Assembly: GCF_029227915.1 (NCBI RefSeq)
Contig: NC_079886.1
Coordinates: forward strand, 24,218,501 to 24,282,500
Direction: 5' to 3'
DNA: 64,000 bases
Source of the DNA: Hydractinia symbiolongicarpus
Lineage: Eukaryota; Cnidaria; Hydrozoa; Anthoathecata; Hydractiniidae
In this document: in pieces, positions 24,591 through 58,152 of the stretch
Position numbering within the stretch: position 1 is the first letter of the stretch
How the letters are laid out: every line of letters starts with the position of its first letter
Made by a program: the position numbers and the translations under genes
The notes under the pieces: model-generated
Databases searched by the model: none
Told to the model about the DNA's origin: nothing
Seen by the model: only the letters and a program-made list of their open reading frames with translations

Positions 24591-24752
24591 TTCTTAAACT
24601 TTTAAAATGCGATGTAAAAAAGCATTTCCATTGCTGCTTTTTGTTCTTACACTTTTAAAATGCAATCTAAAAAAGCATTTCTATCACTGCTTTACATTCT
24701 TAAACTTTTAAAGTGTGATCTTACAAAGCTTTTTTATCGCTTTTTGTTCTTA
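24591..24752. repeat. 53-bp tandem triplication
   Basis: Three diverged copies start at 24591, 24644 and 24697 with TTCTTAAACTTTTAAA (second copy TTCTTACACTTTTAAA). Each continues through AAAGCATTT-like sequence to TGCTTT. It is non-coding. Confidence 0.8.
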
Positions 24753-26289
24753 GGTTGAGCATCTGGACATTAAAACAATGTTTTTATTTTCGTTTGTTTC
24801 TGTTTCCCAGAGGCCAATTGAAATTTATGTCGAAACGCTAACTTTTATAAGAAAATTGTTTGCGCGATTTTTATGTGCGAAATATAAAATTTAGTTTCGT
24901 GTGAAAAGAAATAAAATTTTACTCCGCTTTCGTAAAACAAGACCATCAGCGAAAACATAACATTTATAAACGAATGGTTTAACATTGCTGTTCGTGAGTA
25001 AAAACAATAGATACTTAAATCTTTGTTAAATTATATTTTATTTCTTTGATTTGTTGGCGACAACATAGCAATTAAATACAACAATGGGACACGCAGTTAA
25101 CATGAGCTAATTGAGTTTTGCAAACAAGACATGAACTCTATTAAACTATAGTCTGATGACGTAAAGTTTCTGCTTTTTTGCAGCAATCTCAGCATATTTA
25201 CTGCCGTTTAATTGTTTTTGGCTTGGATATATACAACAAGTATTTATTTCTATTTTTGTGTATATTACTAAGACTTTATCAAATTTGTTTTCAGGGTATT
25301 TTAGACATTATAAAATTGCTGTGTGTCTTTAAGCTATTGATTTTTGGAGATTGGCTGTCTCTACTGGCTGTATTGACAAGGGTTGAAAAGTAGTGCAGAC
25401 AAACGATAAAAGAATAGTACTTTTGAATAAAATATGGCACATTCACAATATATTTCTTCCAAAACAGACTTTTTGTCGATTTCACTGCACAACAATTCTA
25501 CAAAATTAGTAAAACAAAGATGGGTTCTTCTTTCATTTTTCAAACACGAACAAAAGAGTAAAGTTATCACTGATGCGAACAAAAAAAACGAGTAGTGCAT
25601 TTTAATTGAACTTTACATTTTTACATCTTAACCATATATGTACAGCAATATCATTAGTGTTGATAAATAACCATATAAACACAATATCTCATCACATAAC
25701 GATTTCCATATGTTTAAACATGATTTCTAATTCTGCTTTCTCTGCACTACTACTCTTTGATAAAGTTGAAAATAGCTCAGATAAAAAGGGTTAAAAGGCG
25801 AGACTCTAATTACAGGGTGAATATTGTAAAGAGGTTAATCATAAAAACATTAAGCAGCAGAAACATCTGCCCTGCAAGTCCTAAACATGATTTCAGTTAT
25901 GACTGGTAGTTAGAGCCAGAATTGTCAGATTTAAAAATTCAGACAGACAACAATAAGACTTTTAACACCTTTCTGTTAAAACTAAATCCAGATTTTCCTT
26001 TGCCATAATTGTATACAGTATCCTGGTATTAAAGGTTGTGTGTGACTGTAAACTGTAACAGTGTGTTGTTCTTAATGCCAAATTAAAACAGTATGTTCCA
26101 CAGAAATGTGTCTATCTCAAGTGTCCTCAATTTTTAGTGATTACTCAAAAAAACTGATAGCCTATAATAGTATAGTATAGTTTTAAGAGGTTATGTACAG
26201 CATGTCTGTGTACGCAGCTATGTAAAGATCTTTTTCACTTCACAAAAATTACATCACAGTTTATTGTCCTTCCTAGTCTTTCTACGGAA
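24753..26289. other. intergenic, nothing recognised
   Basis: AT-rich flank left of the copia insertion. Several short open frames exist, but none shows a domain or plausible splice structure. I looked for an upstream SMARCD exon and found none. Confidence 0.35.
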
Positions 26290-26294
26290 CATAG

Positions 26295-26377
26295 TGATAC
26301 TTTTCCCTTTAGACGAGATATTAACTAATTAAAGTAATAACAAATCATAGCTGTGGAGGAGCTTGAGTTATACCAGT
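26295..26377 (+). repeat. truncated left LTR of copia element
   Basis: 83 bp match the start of the right LTR (30318-30400), then the match stops abruptly where the inverted integrase half begins. Near-identity of the two copies suggests a fairly recent insertion. Confidence 0.9.
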
Positions 26378-28923
26378 TTTCTGATTTTTCAGACGAATGA
26401 TCTTCATTTTCATTGCCAGATCCTGATTCTGATTCTGATTCTTGGAATCTAGGTGGTTGTTCCTCAGTGAAGGTGTTGTCCCCTGCCTCTGTCGTTTTTT
26501 TCTGATGAACCACAGCCGCCGTCATGTACCAATTTTACATGACAAGGATGGACCCGAACGTAATAGCTTCCATGTTTGATCAAAATTTGTTGGCCGTCCT
26601 GACCAAGCACAGTGCCAGGACCTTTCCATTCGTTGCTATCGTTCCGTTTATAGTAAACATTATCACCTGTAAGATATTTGGTTTCTCCTGAAGATCTAAT
26701 GTTGTGAGATAGTGCCCTTCTGATTCTTTCTGAGTGCTCACTTGCAATAAATGCTTCTCGAGCCTTGTGAAGGGCTTCCAGATTCTCTCTCATTAACTGC
26801 GTTGCTGGTTTTCCTGACAAGGCTGGTGGTTTGTCATCCATTAGTGATGGTAGACGTGGATTCGTTCCAATTGCTAACTGATATGGTGTAAAACCGTGTG
26901 CATTATGTAGTGAATTCTTTGCATTTACACACCAATAAAGAGCAATATTCAAGCTGCAACTTGTATCATTGAGCACCTTGTCTAGCATGTTGGATAGTGT
27001 TTGGTTGTGTCTCTCAACAATACCATTTGACCAAGGGGATTCCGCGGCAGTTGTCTTAATTGTGATGCCAAATTGTTCTGCTAGATTGATGAGTTCTTCG
27101 TTAGCAAATTCACCGCCATTGTCGACTAAAAATTTATCACACGAGCCATAAACAGATATCCATGTCTTTAGTATTGCTTCAATAACAGTGGTCGGGTTTT
27201 TGTCCTTTATTATTGTTGCAGCAGATAGGCGAGTACAGAGATCGATTAGGTGAAGGATGATTTTCTTGTCGTAGAATTTTAGATCCATCGCAACGGTTTC
27301 AAGGAACTTAGATCCCATGGGTAATCCTACTACAGGGCGAGGTGGTGGTCGTCGGTAGATTTGGCATGTTTTACATTCTTTATCAATTCTTTTTACTTCT
27401 GATATCAATTCTTTATTGTTGTTCCATGGTGGTCCTGCCTTATTGATCAATGACATGAGTTGATTGAGAGATGGGTGAGCAAACTGTCGGTGAAGTTTTT
27501 CAGCGATTACAGTCATGTTGTTGTCTTCCCTTGAGATAAAAACAAAATTGCATTCATAAGGTTTGTCGATTGATGCAATTACTTGACGCGGTCGAGTCAA
27601 AGGAATGGTATAATGTCCACTTGAGGTTGTGGCCAAGTGAACAGTTTCTCCCAATGCTTTTGCAGTGTCACTCTGGAAGTCAAGAATCATATCGGCCCTT
27701 TTCATAAACGATTTTGATAGTAACAGGGGTAGGACTTTTGGTATCACATCTGTATTTATTTTTACCTTTGTGTTGCCAATGATAGCAGGAATAGATGCTC
27801 TTCCACAAGCTTGGACTTGTTCACCGTCTCCGAAGCGATATAAACTTTTGCTATGGTGATGTTTTACTTCCCTCTTTTCTTCATCAGATAGAGAGCTTAT
27901 GTATTGATCTAACCAAACATCCCCACAAACGGTTTTACTGGCACCGCAATCGAGTAGGCCACAATTCCATGTTTCTGATACTAGATGTTTGAGTTGACCT
28001 GGTTTATCGCTTTCGTTGAGAAGGACGATTTCATGAACCATGTATGTATCATTTTGCTTTTCCGGACAGTCTTGTTGCCAATGAAAAACACTTTCGCATA
28101 TCGCACATCGAGATACACGACCATTCCTGTCAAGTGGGTTTTTAGTAGGTTTTCTTGTGCCATCTGCTTTGGGTCGAGAAGCATGTTTATCTTGGCGCCA
28201 TGTATTCCCTTTTTTGTTGTATCTTGATGATGATGCAAATCTTTGATTTAGATTACGTTTGGTGTAATATATCCCTTCTTCATCTGATGATGATTGTTGA
28301 CACTCGTCTGGGTATGCTTCATTAGCATAAAACGATGGTTCTGCTTTGATTTTGATGGAGGACATACTACTGTCTAAGTCACCATCAATTGATTCTTCGG
28401 CAAATACTTTTATCAATTTCTGTCTCACATCATCATAAACTAAGTTTGTTATTGTTGCTTTTATGAGTCTTTCATGAGAACTGTCAAGATTAGCAGCCTT
28501 TAATAATCTATAGGCTAGCAGGTCATCTGGGTAATTGATGTAAGCCTTTATCTTATAGTACCTCTTTTCAAACTCTGTTAAGAAATCTCGAATCTTCTTC
28601 TCTTTTGTTCGTTTATAAGTCTCAAATTTTTCAATTGCATCAAATTTTTCTGTCAGTTTATCCTTTGCATATATCTTATCGAGCCTCTTTAAGATATTCT
28701 TAACTCCGTCTTCAGATGATATTTGTTCAGATGGAAGTTCCAATGCAGCTTCCTGTGATTTCCCATCAAGAGTAAGTACAAGGGACGGTCCTTGTTTCTT
28801 TTTATCTAGTGTTGTAAGCTCCGTCCAAATTCCAATTAATTTCTTCCAATCCTCATAGTTCTTACTTTTGGTATTGACTGACAGAGAAGTCATTGTTCTG
28901 CCGCCGAAGGAGGCTAATACCAA
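26378..28923 (-). pseudogene. copia gag-protease-integrase half (inverted)
   Basis: The frame opens near 28893 (Met-Thr-Ser-Leu), or formally at 28923 through junction sequence. In order it contains a gag domain of the copia type, a zinc knuckle CAICESVFHWQQDC, and a protease-like LLDCGASKTVCG (Cys where Ser/Thr is usual next to the catalytic Asp). The integrase HHCC zinc region (HRQFAHPSLNQL and CKTCQ) and core follow, with AMDLKFY, VDNGGEF and SNGIVERHN supplying the D,D-35-E set. The main frame ends at 26464. The Ser/Glu-rich linker normally found before RT continues in another frame (about 26525 to 26378), so there is a frameshift near 26500. It is cut off from its RT half. Confidence 0.9.
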
Positions 28924-30037
28924 AAACCTTTGGAAGTTGTCAAAAACGGTGTATGGTCTTGCTGACGCAAGTCGTAGCTGGTACCTAAAACTGCGAAGTG
29001 AATTAATTCAACTCGGTGGAAAGCCTATTGAACTAGATCAAGGAATATTCATCTGGTCTTCAAATACATTGATTTTCGGAATATTGGTATGTTTCGTTGA
29101 TGACGTGATTTGGGCAGGAAGTTCTACCTTCGTTAATGTGGTATCAAAGTTGAAGAGTATCTTCAAGACCAGTAGTGAACATATGCGACACTTCAAATAT
29201 ATTGGTATTGACCTCGATCAAAATGAAGATGGAACAATCACCATCAAACAAGCCGATTATATCAATGAGCTAGAGCCAATCACTCTCAGTATGGAGAGAA
29301 TAAAATGCTCTAAGGATGAACCAATCAATGAAGTTGAAAGATCTAAAATGAGACAATCAATTGGGAAGCTCAATTGGTTGGCATGTATGTCAAGACCAGA
29401 AATTAGCTTCACCGTAAGCGATGTGTCATCAAGAGTAACAACAGCTACTCTAGCTGATATTAAACTCATCAATAAGACGATAAAGTTCTTGAAATCTCAA
29501 GATTGCCACATTACTGTGCCAAAACTTACCTTGAATAACCTAAGCATCAAGGTTTTCACTGATGCCAGCTTCAACAATCTCGAAGGAGGTCAAAGTCAAG
29601 GTGGTCATATCGCCTTCTTAACTGATGGTTCAGGAAAATCATCACCAATTTCCTGGAGCTCAAATAAAGTTCGTCGTGTAGTACGTTCAACTCTTTCAGC
29701 GGAGTCACTAGCTTCTGTAGATGGAGCTGACACAGCATTCTTCTTGGCTAAAATGATTGAAGAGTCTTTAGCCGAAAAACCTGAAGTTGTATGTTTAACT
29801 GATAGTAGATCACTCTTCGAATGTGCTGGTTCAACCAAGACAGTATCAGACAAACGACTCCGAGTGGAAATAAATGCCTTAAGGCAGATGATCAACAACG
29901 ATGAAGTCACCCTACGATGGATCGATGGAAAACATCAAATAGCCGATGTGCTGACAAAGAAAGGGGCATCTCCTTTTTCCCTGATGGAAGTTCTCAAGTC
30001 AGGGGATTTAACATCGGTCATTGATGGTGAAAAATAG
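28880..30037 (+). pseudogene. copia RT (C-terminal part) and RNase H
   Basis: It begins inside RT at REVIVLPPKEA, just upstream of the conserved TVYGLADASRSWY block. The earlier RT motifs, including the first catalytic aspartate (DVKTAFL-type), are absent, so no active polymerase can be made. FVDDVIWAG is the second catalytic box. RNase H follows, with FTDASFNN, STLSAESLAS, LTDSRSLFE and RWIDGKHQIADVLTKKG. The stop is at 30035-30037. A Met codon at 28868 precedes it only by chance across the junction. Confidence 0.9.
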
Positions 30038-30055
30038 ACATTTCACCATTGTTTG

Positions 30056-30059
<4 letters not shown>

Positions 30060-30098
<39 letters not shown>
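30060..30098 (+). repeat. 39-base poly(A) tract in copia 3' region
   Basis: An uninterrupted A run sits 23 bases after the RNase H stop and about 200 bases before the polypurine tract. It is not at the element's end, so it is not an ordinary retroposition tail. Confidence 0.9.
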
Positions 30099-30105
<7 letters not shown>

Positions 30106-30317
30106 TTGCAAATTTATGTTATAATTGCTCATAGAAATTTGTTATTGAAAAGACGTTGATTTTCGTTGATAGACATCTCGTTGATAGATTGTTGTAAAAG
30201 GGACATTGAGATTGACATTCATTTTCGGGAGATAGCTAACCATGAGACTATGGCCTGATACTGTGAATGCAATTGATACGAATTTACAATCAACGAAAAG
30301 AAGAAAAGAAGGGAGAT

Positions 30318-30570
30318 TGATACTTTTCCCTTTAGACGAGATATTAACTAATTAAAGTAATAACAAATCATAGCTGTGGAGGAGCTTGAGTTATACCAGT
30401 GATATTGTTTAATGGTTACATTGGAGAACATTGTTAATTGCTAATCGTCGTGTTAATGATATTAATAGTGGTGTTATTGAGAGTTAATTAATTGTTTGTT
30501 TTCACTTGGATTATTTGACTGGAGAAATTGTTTTCTGTTCAAGGTAACTAACATTTAGTACTAATTTTCA
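30318..30570 (+). repeat. right LTR of copia element
   Basis: 253 bp from TGATACTTTTCCC to CTAATTTTCA, preceded by the purine tract AAAGAAGAAAAGAAGGGAGA and followed by the CATAG target duplication. Confidence 0.9.
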
Positions 30571-30575
30571 CATAG

Positions 30576-32571
30576 TGCATGCCGCCTTGATATTATCTAA
30601 AAAAACAATGACTTTGGTGTTGATATTGCAACTCGATACATATAACTTTGTGGTTTTGACAATACACCATCTCTTACAGTGGATAAAAATGTAGGTCAGG
30701 TAGCAAGTATGTGCACATGGTCAAGCAAAAAACAAATATTTAAACTCCCTAGTTCTGTGATTTATATTTTGATGTGTTTATTTTAATGACCCTTTGAAAT
30801 TACTTTAATAACCTATTTTTGAATTAAAATGGTTGCTGTCTTTTTTAATGCGCTAAAGGATAAATGTTATTAGGAAAATTGCTGAAGTAAATATAATGAG
30901 GCACACATTTGACAATAATTTTTTTTCTTAAGAATCTTTTCTATTGTTATATAATAATATAGACTTGCTTTGCATTCAATGAATGATTACCTTAAAAATA
31001 GGATAAAATTAAATGATAAACATGCCAATATTGTTTTGACTTCTTATTTTGGTACTGGTAACATAGGTATTACAGGATATTGCAGACCTTAAATACCTTA
31101 AAAAATTAAAAGTATGATCTTGAAAACCTTGAAAATGAGTAATTTTTAGAAGCTTTAAAAAATTAAAACTTCTTGGTCCTTAGTATTTAACATATACCTT
31201 ATTATAGATAACTCTTTATTTTTAAGTGCCCTGTGAAATGAAAGGAGACTACAGGAAGCAAAAGAGGAAATCTTAAGGAAAATGAATTATAATGCAAACA
31301 TTTACTCATGAAAGTCAGTAAAGTTCACATTGCAGTTAAATATTGTCTGCAACACTATTTTGTTGCAAAAGACTGCAATTGAATGTCTAGGATATTGTTT
31401 TTGTTTGTAGATTTTCTGCGTGTTTTTCTCATATTTTCATTATATTAAAATTATAAAAAAGTCCTGATGTCTTTGTAGTAACAACCTCCTCTATTTTTGC
31501 TGCCAATTTCTTGATTTGGCTGCATTTTTATTGCCGTTACTCATTAGTGACTATTTATAGAAATTTCCATGTTTTCTTTGTGTCCATTTGAGTTGAGTTC
31601 CCTGTTTTTTTTTTTTAATGTCAATGACAGTGCAGCTATATGTAATTTAACAAAAAGGCAGTAGATTGTTTTACAAAGTTTTTTTATTCCAGGTTAATTT
31701 ACATTTTTAGTTTAAAGATATTTAGCAGAAACTTTACCTGTGAGAAACTCCTTGATTTTTCATGAAATAAAATAAGAGTCACAAGAGCAATCAAATGCCC
31801 AACAAGAAAGCTAAGCAGCTTTAACAGCTATCTGTTTCTAAAACTTGCCTAACACACAAAAAAACTTGAAACTAATTACAAGCATGTAACCAAACTACAA
31901 ATAAGTATCATAACCTAGTCTAATTAACATTAAAAGGTCTATATATTTTTTTTGTTTTTTGTATAGCTTACAATAAAATAAATTTCTTTGAAAACATAAT
32001 TTTGTTTATAAAACATGTTTTGCCCACCACTAACGCACTGTCACTTTAATATTTGTACCTTGATTATTGCCTTTCGGTGGTCACATCTGCTTAAATTAAA
32101 AAGTCATACGCTCAGACAATAATCACAAGTAAGAAAATGTTATTGCGTAAACAAAACACCTATACACTCAACTGTTATGTGAGGAAGGGTAATCAATTAT
32201 ACTAAAATCCAATGATATTAATAGTGTAAACTGCAATCCTGTGCAAAAGCCTATGAACTAGTACCAGGATTTTGTAATTCACTTTATCACTCTGCAAGTT
32301 GCAATTTCCAGAGGAAATGCGAACATGTTAACAGAGATTCTTGTTTTTTTTAATTAGAATGTATAACTTCAAGGTTTTCCTCTCACAGTACTGTTGTGTT
32401 TAGGAGCATGTGATTGCAAAACAGAATATAAATTGCTGAAAGGAGAGACAATCTTTGCAACATGAAGCATGCAAATAGCATTTTACGTTGGCAAATGGCA
32501 TGATATAAATTAAACCGTGTGTAAATATTTCCAAGTGTGTATTTGTAATCAACATTTATGATATTTTTCAG
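30576..32571. other. upstream of first detected SMARCD exon
   Basis: AT-rich, with no convincing coding exon. It is probably SMARCD intron, since the first detected exon starts with an acceptor. Confidence 0.4.
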
Positions 32572-43280
<10,709 letters not shown>

Positions 43281-44204
43281 CAGAGCTTTCTCGGTTGTTT
43301 TTGGATGTGTAGAAGATTTTGGGTGAATTTTTGCGCTGCTTGTCTGAGAGAGATGCAATTATGTCAATATTTAGACGAGTTTTTATTTAATTTTTTTGAA
43401 CTCAAAAGAATGTGTAGAGTAAACATTTAGTGGTATTTTTTTCTCCCTACTCCTTTGTTACTGTGGTGGCTATATAGCGAGTGTCCGCACCCGTAAGATT
43501 GGTATGCATTTTAGGAATATATCGTGTCGTGTACCCGAAACGCAATCAATAACAGCCCTTTTAAATTTACATTCCATACCTTGTCTTACGAATAATTGAC
43601 TTGTGAACCAGGCCTCAAAGGACAATCTAAGTGAGCAGCAAATAAATAATGGAGAATCTTTTTCCATCACACACCTTGATCGCGTTGCGATTTGACGTGT
43701 TTTTGTTTGTTGTGTGTTGTGTGCATGATGGGCAAAAATTGTATTGATGATCTTGTGAGAAGAAATGTTTTCAATAGTGATCTAAAAGGTGTCGATCTCT
43801 TCTATAAAACTTGGCGCTCCTTGTTTCTTGAGATTTTCGCCTTTTCCGTGATGAGAGAAGTTCCCTGGGAACAAGGGTGCCTTGCGTTGAAGCAAGTTGG
43901 TCATCAACTGTTGTGAGATTAAACTCTAAGCTTATCGGTTTGGACTCCCTGTGGACATCGAAATCTTCGAAATAACATGTTTTTATTTTACGTGATTCAA
44001 GTACAGCGATTGGTGGCAGTGTTTATGTTTAGAAGTTGCGGCTATGCGTCATAGAAAATCTTATCAAGTGTCATAGTAGTGCTGCGACATATATAAAGAA
44101 ATAAAATTATTACGCACACCATTTTTTTTAAAATTAGAATATGAATTGCTTATGTCTTACACGCTGATACATAATATACTCTTGGGGTCATATAATATTT
44201 GAAT
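43281..44204. other. SMARCD 3' UTR and PARD3 upstream region
   Basis: 924 bases between two genes on the same strand. An AATAAA at about 44101, close to the PARD3 start, may end the SMARCD transcript. If so, the PARD3 5' UTR is short or begins upstream within this interval. Confidence 0.5.
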
Positions 44205-56844
<12,640 letters not shown>

Positions 56845-58152
56845 GAAGCAATATTTTTTTTCAACTGTATCTTAGATAGAATATTTGCTTATTTTACATT
56901 GCGGCTTGGTGCTTAGTATGATTTTATGGAAATGGAAGAAAATGTTTTCTCTTAATGAAGATCTTTTTATTCTCCAATCCATATATGAGACACCCTATAA
57001 AAAACAGATTCTTAAGTTTGTTATCCTAAATGATACTTACATGCGAACGATGGAGTTATAAATCTCCTCTGCACTTGCTTTATGCTAACCACCAGGTTGT
57101 TAGTAAATACTGCCTGAATGTTCAGGTTTATAAAAAGCGATAAAGTATACATTCTATAATATATAATGGATTTATTTATTGTGTATAAATATTTTTAAAC
57201 GATTCTGCATGTACGATGAAACATTTGAGGTTGTTTTGTTCATCTTTTTATAAACTAGCAGTTTTGTTGGAATTCGTATGTAAAATAGAAACTGAGTCAG
57301 CGTTTTATGACTATTGCATAAGTGCTTGTTGCACTCGATGCAAAAATGATAATACTGATAGAATTTTTCTCAATATAAAATAAGGACCAAGATAATATTC
57401 AATCCTCTGTCTCTTTTGCTGTCAGGTACGGCTTTTTTGTTTTTTCTCTTTGAATTTTACCGGGTGATAAACAATCTTGAAAATTTTCTGGCTTATGAAA
57501 AAGTTTTAACTTTCAATGTTACGTGATTTTCACTTGTTTTCAAAAAAAAACCATGGTGACTATATATGTATATATTACAGAATGAATGAATGAATGAATG
57601 CATGTATATAAAGTTTTGTGAAGTTTGATTATAGACTTTTTTATATATATTCTTTATAAATACCACTTTGTACATGTTCCTGGGAAAATTCTTTGTAAAA
57701 TATGAAAAAGTTTAAAAAATAAATAAAATTCAACAAATTCTAGAAATAAAAATGTATTTTCTACTGATCGATAAGTTAACTACTCTCATCTGATCATCAA
57801 CAATCCGGCCCCGAGTATCCATTACGATTTGTCTTTAGGAAGAGTCTTATTTAATAAGAAATAAAAATTACATCAAATATTTAATATAACGCATAGCAAG
57901 AAGCCTTGAAATGTTTATGTACTAGAAAAATCTGTTAATTTTATCTTGTGTTGGTGGTTAAAATTCAACTTTGGACTGTATGCATTTATATTCTCATGAC
58001 GTCATGTGAACTCAAAATATTTAGTATGATCATCCTATTGAAGTTCTTACGTAGATTATTTAAGAATAATAAAATAATAATCGACACAACTGATAATGCA
58101 TGTTTTGTTTTCTTGAACCAGGTAACAAGTTATAAAAGTACATTTTAAAGAA
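56845..58152. other. PARD3 3' UTR and RBM48 upstream region
   Basis: It contains the PARD3 3' end, with candidate AATAAA hexamers around 57720, a (GAAT)n microsatellite at about 57582-57600, and the RBM48 promoter region. No other gene is seen. Confidence 0.5.
57997..58004. promoter_or_regulatory. CRE/ATF-type palindrome upstream of RBM48
   Basis: A perfect TGACGTCA lies 149 bases upstream of the RBM48 start codon. This is the consensus for CREB/ATF bZIP factors. Its position fits a proximal promoter element, but the transcription start is unknown. Confidence 0.4.

Larger units (their letters stand above)
26295..30570. mobile_element. Ty1/copia LTR retrotransposon with an internal inversion
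   Basis: The outer limits are firm. A 5-bp target duplication CATAG flanks the element (26290-26294 and 30571-30575). The element begins TGATAC and ends TTTCA, which fits the TG...CA rule. The right LTR is 30318-30570 (253 bp), preceded by a purine-rich tract (30295-30316). On the left only the first 83 bp of the LTR remain (26295-26377). Inside, gag-protease-integrase is on the minus strand (28893 down to 26378) and RT-RNase H on the plus strand (28880-30037), so they meet head to head at gag start and mid-RT. The missing parts are LTR positions 84-253, the leader with primer site, and the N-terminal part of RT. It is inactive. It lies between TRA2 and SMARCD. Confidence 0.92.

Noticed and set aside
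28868-28923. Bidirectional promoter or overlapping gene starts between the two copia frames
   Set aside because: The head-to-head starts are created by the inversion junction. The RT frame begins in mid-domain, so its Met is accidental.
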